A stretch of 64,000 nucleotides of DNA from positions 88,520-152,519 of the forward strand of contig JAGAXM010000002.1 of NCBI GenBank assembly GCA_017940895.1, given 5' to 3'. Position 1 is the first letter of the stretch, and the number at the start of each line of letters is the position of its first letter. Made by a program: the position numbers and the translations under genes. Shown one piece after another: positions 25,862 to 34,692 of the stretch. The notes beneath the pieces were generated by a model. That model saw nothing but the letters and a program-made list of their open reading frames with translations. It did no database searches and was not told the DNA's origin. The DNA comes from Clostridiales bacterium (lineage in GTDB: Bacteria > Bacillota > Clostridia > Saccharofermentanales > Saccharofermentanaceae).

Positions 25862-28468
25862 ATGGGCTACGAATACATCGGCAAGGACGGAGAATTTAAG
25901 TTAGGAAGTCCCGATAATTGGAGTTATCTTTATTTTCCGGACGGAGCCGCTTCCGGCATGATGGGTACGGTCACTCCCGAATTCGGAGGAGACCTTAAGA
26001 CAAGCCAAAACACATTTATCCTGGAGCCCGTAAGCTCGGATAATCTTCACAATAACCGTTCGACCAGAAACTTCTGGATCAAGATCGAGGACGGCTATCT
26101 CGTATCTGCCATGGGCAACTCGGCAAGACAGCATGCGCTTAAGGGTGCTGCAGGCGAAGATGAGGCTACCCTGTATGCAGGCATGCTCTACCAGAGAGTG
26201 GAGAGAAACATCGGCAAGACCGGTCTTAAGACAGAGGTAACGACATTCGTTCCCGTTGACACGGACGATAAGATCGAGCTTACTAAGATCAAGATCACGA
26301 ACGGTACACCCGAGCCGATCACATTTACTCCTACTGCTGCAGTGCCCATCTACGGAAGATCCGCAGACAATATAAGAGACCACAGAAACGTTACTTCGAT
26401 GCTCAACCGCATCCATACGAGCAAGTACGGTGTCGTTAACGATCCTACTCTTACTTTCGATGAGAGAGGTCACAGAAAGAACGAGGTCGAGTACGGATTT
26501 TTCGCTGCGGAAGACGAGGGCATAGCTCCTGTATGCTTCTGTCCCGTTCTCGAGGATTTCATAGGTGAGGGCGGCACGCTTGATAATCCGAGATTTCCCG
26601 TCGTAGGTGCACCCAAGTACCAGATCGGAGACAGGATCGACGGCTTCGAGGCTATGGGCGCGTGCATGTTCGAGAAGAAGACTCTTGCTCCCGGCAACAG
26701 CGTCGAGTATGTAATGGCGCTTGTCATCGGCGAGCGCGGCAAGACGGATGATGTCGCATTAAGATATCTGTCGGCAAAGGTCTTCGACGCGCAGCTGTTC
26801 CAGAACAAGACTTACTGGAAGCAGAAGGTGAACGTAAGGCTCCACACGGGTGACAAGAACTTCGATAACTGGATGTACTGGGTCGGTATCCAGCCGATCC
26901 TGCGCCGCATCTACGGCTGCTCGTTCCTGCCGCACCACGACTACGGCAAGGGCGGAAGAGGCTGGAGAGATCTCTGGCAGGACTGCCTCGCGCTGATCAT
27001 TATGGATCCCGCGGACGTAAGATCGATGCTCGTCGATAACTTCGGAGGCGTACGTACGGACGGTACAAATGCGACCATCATCGGCACGGGAAGCGGCGAG
27101 TTCATCGCTGACCGTAACGGCATCACAAGAGTATGGATGGACCATGCTATGTGGCCCTTCATGACGATGGATCTGTACATTAAGCAGAGCGGCGATATCG
27201 GCATCCTTAACGAGACAGCGCCTTACTTCATCGACAGACAGGTAATGAGAGGTGAGGCTCTCCTTGAGAATGATCCCGGAGTTAAGTGCGAGGGTACTGT
27301 CCTCGAGCACCTGCTCCTGCAGAACCTCGCGGCATTCTTCGATATCGGAGAACACGGCAACATGAAGCTTAGAGGCGCAGACTGGAACGACGCTCTTGAC
27401 ATGGCGAAAGACAAGGGCGAGTCTGTGGCTTTCACTGCCGCATATGCAGGCAACTACAGAAAGCTCGCACAGATCCTCGACAAGTTTGCTTCTGTAAACG
27501 GCGACAAAGTAAGCCTCGCTTCCGAGCTTGATTCTCTGCTCGGAACGGAAGGCGGAAGAGACACTCTCATGAAGTACTGCGAGGTCGTTAAGAACGGCTT
27601 CTCGGGAGACAGGAAGGAGTTCTCGCTCAATGAGATCGCACGCGATCTCGAGGCTAAGGCTGATGCTCTGGCAGAGCATATCAGAAAGAACGAGTGGTTC
27701 ACGGATGAGTTCGGTCTGTCCAGATTCAACTCCTACTACGATAATGACGGCAATCCTCTTGAGGCTAACGGCGACAAGGCGGGTAACCCTGCGATGATGA
27801 TCACGGGTCAGGTATTCACCGTAATGAGCGGCGTCGCTTCAGACGATCAGGTCAAGGCGATCATCGAGTCTGCCGACAAGTACCTCTACGACGAGAAGGC
27901 CGGCGGCTACAGGCTTAACACCGACTTCCACGAGATCAAGACAAATATGGGAAGAATGTTCGGCTTTGCTTACGGTCAGAAGGAGAACGGCGCGGTATTC
28001 TCGCACATGGCAGTCATGTACGGTAATGCTCTCTACACCAGAGGCTGCAAGGAAGCAGGCTGGAAGGTAATAGGCTCGCTCTACAGACATGCAGCCGACT
28101 TCGAGTCTTCCAAGATCTATCCCGGCGTGCCCGAGTATTTCGACCCGAAGGGAAGAGGTGTTTACCACTATCTGACGGGTGCCGCATCATGGCTTATCCT
28201 CACGGTATTGAACGAGATCATGGGCGTTAAGGGCGAGTTCGGCGACATGAAGTTCGAGCCCGGACTTCTCCCCTCACAGTTCGATAAGAACGGCGAGGCA
28301 GGCGTTTCCTTCGAGTTCAACGGCGTACCCGTAGACGTAACTTATGTCATGGACGGCGGCTGCGATACTGTTGCTAAGATCGAGGTCGACGGAACTGTCG
28401 TATCCGAGGGCACCAACGTACTTCCCAAGGATAAGATAGGAAAGGAAATCAGGGTAGCACTTAAGTGA
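25862..28468 (+). CDS. GH94-type glycoside phosphorylase
   Basis: The 868-residue protein has the plan of GH94 (former GT36) phosphorylases: an N-terminal beta-sandwich (residues 1 to about 300, with FVPVDTDDKIELTKIKITNG), a helical linker, an (alpha/alpha)6 barrel with KGGRGWRDLWQDCLALI (the Asp region expected to hold the general acid) and RGADWNDALDMA, and a C-terminal beta domain. GH94 enzymes split beta-linked disaccharides with phosphate, giving sugar 1-phosphate. The exact disaccharide cannot be read from these motifs. A good GGAGG precedes the ATG. It heads a run of four overlapping genes. Confidence 0.8.
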   Translation: MGYEYIGKDGEFKLGSPDNWSYLYFPDGAASGMMGTVTPEFGGDLKTSQNTFILEPVSSDNLHNNRSTRNFWIKIEDGYLVSAMGNSARQHALKGAAGEDEATLYAGMLYQRVERNIGKTGLKTEVTTFVPVDTDDKIELTKIKITNGTPEPITFTPTAAVPIYGRSADNIRDHRNVTSMLNRIHTSKYGVVNDPTLTFDERGHRKNEVEYGFFAAEDEGIAPVCFCPVLEDFIGEGGTLDNPRFPVVGAPKYQIGDRIDGFEAMGACMFEKKTLAPGNSVEYVMALVIGERGKTDDVALRYLSAKVFDAQLFQNKTYWKQKVNVRLHTGDKNFDNWMYWVGIQPILRRIYGCSFLPHHDYGKGGRGWRDLWQDCLALIIMDPADVRSMLVDNFGGVRTDGTNATIIGTGSGEFIADRNGITRVWMDHAMWPFMTMDLYIKQSGDIGILNETAPYFIDRQVMRGEALLENDPGVKCEGTVLEHLLLQNLAAFFDIGEHGNMKLRGADWNDALDMAKDKGESVAFTAAYAGNYRKLAQILDKFASVNGDKVSLASELDSLLGTEGGRDTLMKYCEVVKNGFSGDRKEFSLNEIARDLEAKADALAEHIRKNEWFTDEFGLSRFNSYYDNDGNPLEANGDKAGNPAMMITGQVFTVMSGVASDDQVKAIIESADKYLYDEKAGGYRLNTDFHEIKTNMGRMFGFAYGQKENGAVFSHMAVMYGNALYTRGCKEAGWKVIGSLYRHAADFESSKIYPGVPEYFDPKGRGVYHYLTGAASWLILTVLNEIMGVKGEFGDMKFEPGLLPSQFDKNGEAGVSFEFNGVPVDVTYVMDGGCDTVAKIEVDGTVVSEGTNVLPKDKIGKEIRVALK

Positions 28469-29430
28469 ACAGAGAAGACGGAATCTTTAAGGCTTCGTGC
28501 GGCGGCGGTAACGAGATAGCTTACAGCTGGTGCAAGCCGGATGATATCGATGTAAATGAGCCTAAGGGAGTGATCCAGATCTGCCACGGCATGGCGGATC
28601 ACTTCTCAAGATATATGCAGATGGCGGAGTACCTGACCGGGCAGGGATTCATCGTCGGCGGCATGGATATGATGGGTCACGGAGCTACTTTTCAGCTTAA
28701 TGCCGAGCGCGAGATGCCCAAGGGGTATTTTGGTGACGCGCCTGATTCTGCGATGTGCATCTTAAAGGACGAGATGGAGTTTCACAGACTTACAAAGGAA
28801 AGATTCGGGGAGACTCTCCCGTATTTCCTTTACGGTCACAGCATGGGCTCGTTCGTTGCGCGTAATCTTTACATTACGCCTGAGTACAGCAGGGAGTTCG
28901 AAGCGTTTATCTTCGCATCTACGATGGGTCCGAATCCGGCTGCGGGTGCGGGGCTTACTCTTACCAATATGATGAAGGTCTTCGGACGTAAAAGAGCACC
29001 GGGCAAGCTTGTAAACAAGATTGCTTTCGGCGCGTACAACAAGAAGATCCCGAATCCCAAGACGGACTACGACTGGGTTACTTCCGATGAGGCTGAAGTA
29101 GAGAAATACATGCAGGATGATCTCGCGGGATTCCTGTTTACCAATAAGGGCTTCGCGGATCTTTTTACGCTCGTTATGCGCATGCAGAAGAAGGATGCTT
29201 ACGATAACGTCCCTCTCGATAAGCCGGTCATGCTTACATACGGCGAGGACGACCCCGTAGGCGATTACGGCAAGGGCGTGCGTCAGGTCATCGAGATATT
29301 AAGATCGAAGGGCGTTAAAGTCACGGAAAGAAACTACGGACACTACCGCCACGAGATTCAGAACGAGAGTGTCAGATTCGATTACTTCCGTGATATAGGT
29401 AATTTCTTTCTGGGAGCAGTAAATGATTGA
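28465..29430 (+). CDS. Alpha/beta hydrolase, monoacylglycerol-lipase-like
   Basis: The 321-residue protein has an oxyanion segment ICHGMADHFSRY, GMDMMGHG, nucleophile motif YGHSMGSFVA, and late Asp and His in GEDDPVGDYG and GHYRHE. This is the lysophospholipase/monoacylglycerol lipase (Hydrolase_4) pattern. The start is a GTG at 28465 overlapping the phosphorylase stop (GTGA). Its end overlaps the thioesterase start by 8 nt. Confidence 0.8.
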   Translation: MNREDGIFKASCGGGNEIAYSWCKPDDIDVNEPKGVIQICHGMADHFSRYMQMAEYLTGQGFIVGGMDMMGHGATFQLNAEREMPKGYFGDAPDSAMCILKDEMEFHRLTKERFGETLPYFLYGHSMGSFVARNLYITPEYSREFEAFIFASTMGPNPAAGAGLTLTNMMKVFGRKRAPGKLVNKIAFGAYNKKIPNPKTDYDWVTSDEAEVEKYMQDDLAGFLFTNKGFADLFTLVMRMQKKDAYDNVPLDKPVMLTYGEDDPVGDYGKGVRQVIEILRSKGVKVTERNYGHYRHEIQNESVRFDYFRDIGNFFLGAVND

Positions 29431-29854
29431 GATAAAACCATACGAGCACACAGTTCAGTACTACGAGACGGACCAGATGAAGGTCGCGCATCACAGCAAT
29501 TACATCAGGTGGTTCGAGGAGGCGAGGATAGACTTTTTCGAGCAGATCGGCCTGGGGTACAAGGAGTGCGAGCAGCAGGGCGTTATGAGCCCCGTTACGT
29601 CTGTTTCCGCAAGGTACAAGACGAGCGCGGAATTCTATGACACCGTCGTAGTTAATCTGCACTTCGCGAAATACACCGGAGTGAGGCTTTACATAGAATA
29701 TGTGATCACGGATAAGGCTACGGGAGTGGTTCGTTGCACCGGTCAGAGCGAGCACTGCTTCGTCTCTTCCGAAGGCAAGATCGTATCGGTGGCAAGAAGC
29801 TATCCCGAGATGGATGCGAAGATCCGTGAGTATGTGGAGGAACAATATGACTGA
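29423..29854 (+). CDS. Acyl-CoA thioesterase, YbgC/FcbC hotdog family
   Basis: The 143-residue hotdog protein contains YYETDQMKVAHHSNYIRWFEEAR, where the motif YxTDxMxxxHHxNY holds the catalytic Asp and is diagnostic for 4-hydroxybenzoyl-CoA thioesterase/YbgC-type enzymes. Such enzymes hydrolyse short or aryl acyl-CoAs. It is translationally coupled to both neighbours (8-nt overlap on each side). Confidence 0.85.
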   Translation: MIEIKPYEHTVQYYETDQMKVAHHSNYIRWFEEARIDFFEQIGLGYKECEQQGVMSPVTSVSARYKTSAEFYDTVVVNLHFAKYTGVRLYIEYVITDKATGVVRCTGQSEHCFVSSEGKIVSVARSYPEMDAKIREYVEEQYD

Positions 29855-30758
29855 TGTAGCTATCATTGGTGCAGGTACTGCGGGTCTTACCGCAGCAGTC
29901 TACGCAAGACGTGCGGGGGCATCCGTTACGATATTCGAGGGCGAGGCTCCCGGCGGACAGATAATCAACACACCCGAGATCGATAATTTTCCGGGGCTTC
30001 CGGGCGTGTCCGGATATGAGTATGCGAATAAGCTTTTCGAACAGGCGCAGGCGTTCGGGGCGGAGTTTGTTTTCGATAAGGTAAAGAAGGTCGAGGGCAG
30101 CCTCGAGGAAGGCTTTGTGCTTACGACCGAGTACGGCACCGTATGCGAGGCGAAGACGATAATAATCGCGAGCGGAGTCAAGCGCCGCGAAATGGGTCTT
30201 GCAGGAGAGCAGGAGTATACCGGCAGAGGCATCTCATACTGCGCGACATGTGACGGAGCGTTCTTCAAGGGTAAGACCGCGGCTGTGTTCGGAGGCGGCA
30301 ATACCGCTGTCGAGGATGCGGCTTATCTCGCGAATATTTGCAAGAAGGTTTACATCATCCACAGACGTAACGAATTCCGTGCGAATAAGGCTTTGGTGGA
30401 TGAGATGCTTGCGCACGACAATGTGGAGACGAAACTGTCGTTTACCGTGTCTGCGATACACGGAGACGATAAGCTTACCGGTGTGACGCTGACATCTGTC
30501 GACGGACATGATGAGGAGCTTCCTACGGATGCTCTGTTCGTGGCGATCGGTCTGATCCCCGAGAACGGCGTGTTCCTGCAGCTGGTCGATCTTGATGACG
30601 CGGGGTATGTCATTGCCGACGAGACGTGCGAGACATCGACCCCCGGTGTGTTCGCGGCGGGAGACTGCCGTACCAAAGATGTGCGTCAGCTGGTTACCGC
30701 TGCCGCTGACGGTGCTGTCGCTGCCGTTGCCGCTTCGAGGTTGAGCCGCGGCGGGTAA
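29847..30758 (+). CDS. trxB: Thioredoxin reductase-like flavoprotein
   Basis: About 303 residues from the ATG at 29847. FAD motif DVAIIGAGTAGLTAAVYARR is at the N-terminus; EGEAPGGQIINTPEIDNFPG, the redox pair CATC (SYCATCDGAFFKGK), the NADPH motif FGGGNTAVEDA and the C-terminal FAAGDCRTKDVRQLVTAAADGA follow. This is the standard layout of low-molecular-weight NADPH-thioredoxin reductases, which reduce thioredoxin in the cytoplasm. It ends a GH94-hydrolase-thioesterase-reductase transcript whose members have no obvious shared pathway. Confidence 0.9.
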   Translation: MTDVAIIGAGTAGLTAAVYARRAGASVTIFEGEAPGGQIINTPEIDNFPGLPGVSGYEYANKLFEQAQAFGAEFVFDKVKKVEGSLEEGFVLTTEYGTVCEAKTIIIASGVKRREMGLAGEQEYTGRGISYCATCDGAFFKGKTAAVFGGGNTAVEDAAYLANICKKVYIIHRRNEFRANKALVDEMLAHDNVETKLSFTVSAIHGDDKLTGVTLTSVDGHDEELPTDALFVAIGLIPENGVFLQLVDLDDAGYVIADETCETSTPGVFAAGDCRTKDVRQLVTAAADGAVAAVAASRLSRGG

Positions 30759-30804
30759 GGTCTATTACCTTTTAAGGAATTTTTAATTATTTGTCTTTTA
30801 TCAT

Positions 30805-30842
30805 AATAACGCGTTCTGTAAAGGGCGCGTTATTTTGTTTTT
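30805..30842 (+). terminator. Terminator after trxB
   Basis: AATAACGCG (30805-30813) pairs with CGCGTTATT (30826-30834), followed by TTGTTTTT. The TA-rich symmetrical stem could serve both strands. Confidence 0.85.
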
Positions 30843-30886
30843 CCAGGGAATTAAGGGGGATCCGGTTTATGGGGAAAGGATAACTA

Positions 30887-31219
30887 TTATTTCTTCAAAC
30901 CCTCTGCATATGAGATTAGACGTGACAGAAAATGTTTGTCTTCTTTTGCTTGGCTGACCAACAAAAACAGTTCGGGATCTGTCTCTGAGGATATGGTAAT
31001 CGTCGCGGCCGATCTGTCGTCGGTTATTCCATAAAGATAATCGGGTGAGGTGTTGAATGTCTTTGCAATGTAATAGACAGTCTGATACGAGGGCGTTCGC
31101 TCGCCCTTTTCATAGCGGCCGTACCCCATGGCAGACATGTTAAGCCTGTTTGCTGCTTCAGCTCTTGTTATCCCAAGTTCCGTGCGAAGTTCGATGAGTC
31201 GTTCGGGTATGAATTCCAT
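30887..31219 (-). CDS. XRE-family helix-turn-helix regulator
   Basis: A small protein (110 aa) with an N-terminal Cro/CI-type HTH: RLIELRTELGITRAEAANRLNMSAMGYGRYEKGERTPSYQTVYYIAKTF. The C-terminal half is a short helical tail with no known domain. The ATG at 31219 is preceded by AGGAGG at 4-5 nt. It is divergent from an unknown gene, and two palindromic operators lie in the gap, so it probably regulates itself and its neighbour. Confidence 0.85.
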   Translation of the reverse strand: MEFIPERLIELRTELGITRAEAANRLNMSAMGYGRYEKGERTPSYQTVYYIAKTFNTSPDYLYGITDDRSAATITISSETDPELFLLVSQAKEDKHFLSRLISYAEGLKK

Positions 31220-31239
31220 ACGTCCTCCTATGTTGACGA

Positions 31240-31279
31240 ATAACCGATGGTTATATAAAATGTTGGTAATCATTGGTTA
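31240..31279. promoter_or_regulatory. Paired operators of the XRE regulator
   Basis: A perfect palindrome ATAACCGATGGTTAT (31240-31254) and a near copy TAATCATTGGTTA (31267-31279, one mismatch to TAACC-N3-GGTTA) have centres 26 bp apart, about two and a half helical turns. They fill the divergent promoter region between the regulator and the gene at 31325. Confidence 0.8.
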
Positions 31280-31324
31280 TTATAAAGCTGTTGCTGTGTA
31301 TTTGCAACGGTAAGGGGGAAGATA

Positions 31325-32002
31325 ATGCGGCTAAGAATATATGACGAAGAAATCAATGTAGTAATCGATGCGCTTGATTTCTACTCGAGGATCTGGACAG
31401 GACAGTATAGAAATATCTTATTTGAATCGCGAGGATTGAAGAAGTGTGGTCAATTGGAGAAAAGTGAGGATGAGATCGTATCGCGTCTTATGTTTCTTCG
31501 AAGAATTCTTTTACCGGGATTAGAAGGATACGGATTCAGCGGCAGTTATGGGATATTCTCGGACGAGAGAGATATCCGAGCCGGTATCGCTTACGATTTG
31601 CAGCAGGAGATGAGGAATAAGCGGGCTTACTTCGAGCATCCTCAAGGGGGATATACAGTTGATTTCCATGATCCTTTGCCATGCGATGATGATCCGTGTC
31701 CTTTCCCAAGAGCTTACTGCAGGACTGAGGATGGAAAGACTGCGCTGTATGTCGATGCTGTTGATCGTCAAGTGCAGATAATCCTCGATTCTCTTTATGT
31801 TCAGAAAGCATTTGTTGCAGGACGGTTCTGTGAGATGTTCTCGTTTTTTACGAATGACAGACCTGCGCTTTCAATTGTCGATGAGATTGAGGAAATATAT
31901 TCGAAGATCCCTGATAGGGACTGTGTTATGATCCGCTCTGTACAGATTGATAGTGTTATCGACAGCATTAAATCCCAGCTCGATTACGACGATGCTGCAT
32001 GA
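31325..32002 (+). CDS. Protein of unknown function under XRE control
   Basis: I do not recognise this 225-residue soluble protein. It has no signal peptide or membrane segment. A Pro/Asp/Cys-rich stretch (FHDPLPCDDDPCPFPRAYC, about residues 114-132) stands out and could bind a metal. The N-terminal part (RLRIYDEEINVVIDALDFYSRIWTGQ) resembles no motif I can name. GGGGG precedes the ATG. Its position between a divergent XRE gene with operators and a HicAB module suggests an accessory or defence-like role, but this is only context. Confidence 0.6.
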   Translation: MRLRIYDEEINVVIDALDFYSRIWTGQYRNILFESRGLKKCGQLEKSEDEIVSRLMFLRRILLPGLEGYGFSGSYGIFSDERDIRAGIAYDLQQEMRNKRAYFEHPQGGYTVDFHDPLPCDDDPCPFPRAYCRTEDGKTALYVDAVDRQVQIILDSLYVQKAFVAGRFCEMFSFFTNDRPALSIVDEIEEIYSKIPDRDCVMIRSVQIDSVIDSIKSQLDYDDAA

Positions 32003-32004
32003 AA

Positions 32005-32033
32005 TTGAATGACACCATATATGGTGTTATACT
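32005..32033 (+). promoter_or_regulatory. hicAB promoter with operator in the spacer
   Basis: TTGAAT (32005-32010), exactly 17 nt, TATACT (32028-32033). The spacer contains the perfect 16-bp palindrome ACACCATATATGGTGT (32012-32027). This is where an autorepressing HicB dimer would block RNA polymerase. Confidence 0.85.
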
Positions 32034-32055
32034 TAAATAGAATAGGCGGTGGCTT

Positions 32056-32310
32056 ATGTCGCAATTTGATAAACTGATAAGGCGAATAAAGAAGCTTGAT
32101 AAGAGCTTGAGATTTGACGAATTAAAGAGGGTTCTGGAGTACTATGGGTACGAGTCTTCAAATCCTGCAAGCGGAAGCAGTCACTATACTTTCAGAAAAG
32201 CAGGTAAACCGAAGATAACGATACCCAAGCATGCGTCGATAAAGGTTGTATATGTACGAGCAGTAAAAGCGATAGTTGAAGGCGAGGAAAACGAGAATGA
32301 AGAATCTTGA
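32056..32310 (+). CDS. hicA: HicA-type mRNA interferase toxin
   Basis: The 84-residue basic protein has the HicA double-stranded RNA-binding-like fold signature: a long first helix (RFDELKRVLEYYGYE), SNPASGSSHYTFRKAG with the catalytic His in the SSHYTF motif, and KITIPKHASIKVVYVRAVKAI. HicA cleaves mRNA when not held by HicB. It precedes hicB as in most HicAB loci, and the two overlap by 14 nt. Confidence 0.9.
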   Translation: MSQFDKLIRRIKKLDKSLRFDELKRVLEYYGYESSNPASGSSHYTFRKAGKPKITIPKHASIKVVYVRAVKAIVEGEENENEES

Positions 32311-32677
32311 ATATTATATGTCGCTTCCTTACAGGATGGAGGTAGTTCCCGATATTGAAGAGGGCGGGTATATGGCTTCGTTTCCGGAACTTCCAGGTTG
32401 TTTAACTTGTGCAGATACAATGGAAGAACTGATCGTAAATGCACAAGATGCAAAAAAGGCTTGGCTTGAAGCGTCTCTTGCAGATGGCGATATCATTCCG
32501 GAGCCGATTGTGGGAGAAGATATCCGAGAGTATTCCGGTCAGTTTAAGATTAGGATGCCTAAGAGCCTTCATCGTTCGTTATCTCTTCGTGCTAAGGCCG
32601 AAGGGATCAGCATGAATCAGTATTGCATATATTTACTTTCAAAAGGAGACTCGGCAAACATATCCCGACCGACGTGA
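32297..32677 (+). CDS. hicB: HicB-type antitoxin
   Basis: From the ATG at 32297 the protein is 126 aa. The N-terminal partial RNase-H-like fold contains YRMEVVPDIEEGGYMASFPELPGCLTCADTMEELIVNAQDA, the HicB signature. A C-terminal ribbon-helix-helix segment (SGQFKIRMPKSLHRSLSLRAKAEGISMNQYCIYLLSKG) is the DNA-binding part. It should neutralise HicA and repress the operon at the palindrome within the promoter spacer. Confidence 0.9.
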   Translation: MKNLEYYMSLPYRMEVVPDIEEGGYMASFPELPGCLTCADTMEELIVNAQDAKKAWLEASLADGDIIPEPIVGEDIREYSGQFKIRMPKSLHRSLSLRAKAEGISMNQYCIYLLSKGDSANISRPT

Positions 32678-32775
32678 AGTAGAGTTGAGCGTATCATATT
32701 CCCCGCGGTTTTATATTTAAAAGAAAAGATGGTATTATATCGGTCGTGCTAAACTTTTCGCGGAGGCAAAAGCAA

Positions 32776-34011
32776 ATGTATAAGAATGTTTTCGATACGC
32801 TTGAAGAGAGAGGATACTTCTCCCAGGCTACACATAAGGAAGAGATCTACGACTTGTTGAGCAAGCCCGGTGTCAGCTTCTATATCGGCTTCGACCCCAC
32901 GGCGGATTCGCTTCATGTAGGACATTTCGTGCAGATGATGGTAATGAGCCACATGCAGCAGGCAGGTCACAGACCGATCGCTCTCATGGGCGGCGGTACT
33001 GCCATGATCGGCGATCCTTCCGGAAGATCCGATATGCGTCAGATGATGACGGTCGAGACTATCGACCACAACGTAGAGTGCTTCAAGAAGCAGATGGGTA
33101 CTGTCGTTGACTTCTCTGACGGTAAGGCCATCATCGTAAACAACGCCGACTGGCTTCGTAACTTGAACTACATCGAGTTCTTAAGAGAGATCGGAACACA
33201 CTTCTCCGTAAATAAGATGCTTACAGCCGAATGCTACAAGGCGCGTCTTGAGAAGGGACTTTCCTTCCTCGAGTTCAACTACATGCTCATGCAGGGCTAC
33301 GACTTCTACTATCTGCACGAGAAGTACGGATGTAACCTCGAGTTCGGAGGCGATGACCAATGGTCCAACATCCTTGCGGGCATGGAGCTCGTAAGAAGAA
33401 AGAAGGGCGATTCCGTTTACGGTCTCACATTCACTCTCCTTACTAACAGCGAGGGTAAGAAGATGGGTAAGACAGCCAAGGGCGCTGTATGGCTCGACGC
33501 GAACAAGACACCCGTTTATGACTTCTACCAGTACTGGAGAAATGTCGATGACGCTGACGTCATCAAGTGCATGAAGCTTCTGACGTTCCTGCCCATGGAA
33601 GAGATCAACGAGTACGCGAAGCTCACCGACTCAGCCATCAACGAGGCTAAGAAGAGACTTGCTTACGAAGTAACTGCGATCATCCACGGCAAGGAGCAGG
33701 CTGACATCGCCAAGAAGACTGCTGAGGATCTCTTCGAGAACAAGGGCGGTAAGTCTGACGACATGAAGACAACCGAGATTCCTTCCGCTTCCTTGGCCGA
33801 GGGCGTTGACCTTGCGCAGGTGCTCGTGGAGGCGGGCGTATTCAAGTCCAACGGCGAGTGCAGAAGAATGATCGACCAGAAGGGCGTTTACCTTAATGAC
33901 GTTGTGGTTGCAGACAAGTTCTACAAGCTCACCGAAAAGGACTTCGACAAGGACGGCGAAGCTATCGCGCGTAAGGGTAAAAAAGTTTATCACAGACTTA
34001 AAATAGTTTGA
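32776..34011 (+). CDS. tyrS: Tyrosyl-tRNA synthetase
   Basis: From the ATG at 32776 (GGAGG 9 nt upstream) the protein is 411 aa. Class I motifs are present: HIGH as HVGH in [12 protein letters not shown], and KMSKS as KKMGKTAKG. The tyrosine pocket segments [24 protein letters not shown] and a C-terminal S4 RNA-binding domain ([22 protein letters not shown]) follow. The enzyme charges tRNA-Tyr. No T-box leader is seen in front of it, unlike many Firmicute tyrS genes. Confidence 0.95.
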   Translation: MYKNVFDTLEERGYFSQATHKEEIYDLLSKPGVSFYIGFDPTADSLHVGHFVQMMVMSHMQQAGHRPIALMGGGTAMIGDPSGRSDMRQMMTVETIDHNVECFKKQMGTVVDFSDGKAIIVNNADWLRNLNYIEFLREIGTHFSVNKMLTAECYKARLEKGLSFLEFNYMLMQGYDFYYLHEKYGCNLEFGGDDQWSNILAGMELVRRKKGDSVYGLTFTLLTNSEGKKMGKTAKGAVWLDANKTPVYDFYQYWRNVDDADVIKCMKLLTFLPMEEINEYAKLTDSAINEAKKRLAYEVTAIIHGKEQADIAKKTAEDLFENKGGKSDDMKTTEIPSASLAEGVDLAQVLVEAGVFKSNGECRRMIDQKGVYLNDVVVADKFYKLTEKDFDKDGEAIARKGKKVYHRLKIV

Positions 34012-34090
34012 TAAATGTGGTATTATGATTAAGTCTGTATGTTAAACAATAGTTGTTTGACGCCAAATTCTTAAAGGAAGGTATAGAACT

Positions 34091-34618
34091 ATGAAGACGA
34101 TGAAGAAGGTTATCTCGGTAGCTCTTCTCGGCGCAATGGCATTTTCTATTGCCGGCTGCGGAAAGAACTATCAGGTAGTTTCCAAGAAGGACTTCACCAA
34201 TGCTCTCGAGGATGTATGTGACCTTGATGAGGACGATTGGTATGACTACACAACATACTATTCACACTCCGAGCACGACATCGACTGCTACGACGGTGAC
34301 TTCCACTACGAGTGGATCCAGTTCGACAGCAATTCTCACGCTATGGATTTCTTCGAGGATCATTTCTATGATGATTACGAGGATATGATGGATGATAAGG
34401 ACTTCGACGGAAGAACATCCAGCAGACTCACAGATTCTGAAGGTTACATCCTCCTGAACGGTGAGAGCCACAGCAGCGATTTCTATGATGACGACCTCTA
34501 CGGCGGTATCTTCTGCAAGGAAGACGTAGTAGTTATCGTTCTCGTAAGAAGCGACAGAGACAGAGATATTGAGACCGTTAACGAGTTCTTGAGCGCTATC
34601 GGTTATCCTCATCCCTGA
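34091..34618 (+). CDS. Acidic lipoprotein, first of a tandem pair
   Basis: A lipoprotein signal (MKTMKKVISVALLGAMAFSIAGC, lipobox SIAGC) leads a 150-residue surface domain that is very rich in Asp, Glu and Tyr. It is a paralogue of the next gene: both contain DYEDMMDDKDFDGRT, then GYILLNGE, then YGGI and a final AIGYPHP/ALGLPRP. Function unknown. The acidic clusters could bind cations. AAGGAAGG precedes the ATG. Confidence 0.7.
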   Translation: MKTMKKVISVALLGAMAFSIAGCGKNYQVVSKKDFTNALEDVCDLDEDDWYDYTTYYSHSEHDIDCYDGDFHYEWIQFDSNSHAMDFFEDHFYDDYEDMMDDKDFDGRTSSRLTDSEGYILLNGESHSSDFYDDDLYGGIFCKEDVVVIVLVRSDRDRDIETVNEFLSAIGYPHP

Positions 34619-34643
34619 TTGAATCGTTAGAATGAGTTACATG

Positions 34644-34672
34644 AGGACCGCTTATTATTAAGCGGTCCTTTC
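34644..34672 (+). terminator. Terminator between the tandem lipoprotein genes
   Basis: AGGACCGCTTA and TAAGCGGTCCT form an 11-bp perfect stem (34644-34669) with a TTAT loop, followed by TT. Confidence 0.8.
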
Positions 34673-34692
34673 TATAAGGAAAGGAGCCAACT

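Noticed and set aside
32678..32775. A T-box leader for tyrS, common in Firmicutes.
   Set aside because: The gap to hicB is under 100 nt and contains neither a T-box sequence nor a terminator hairpin.
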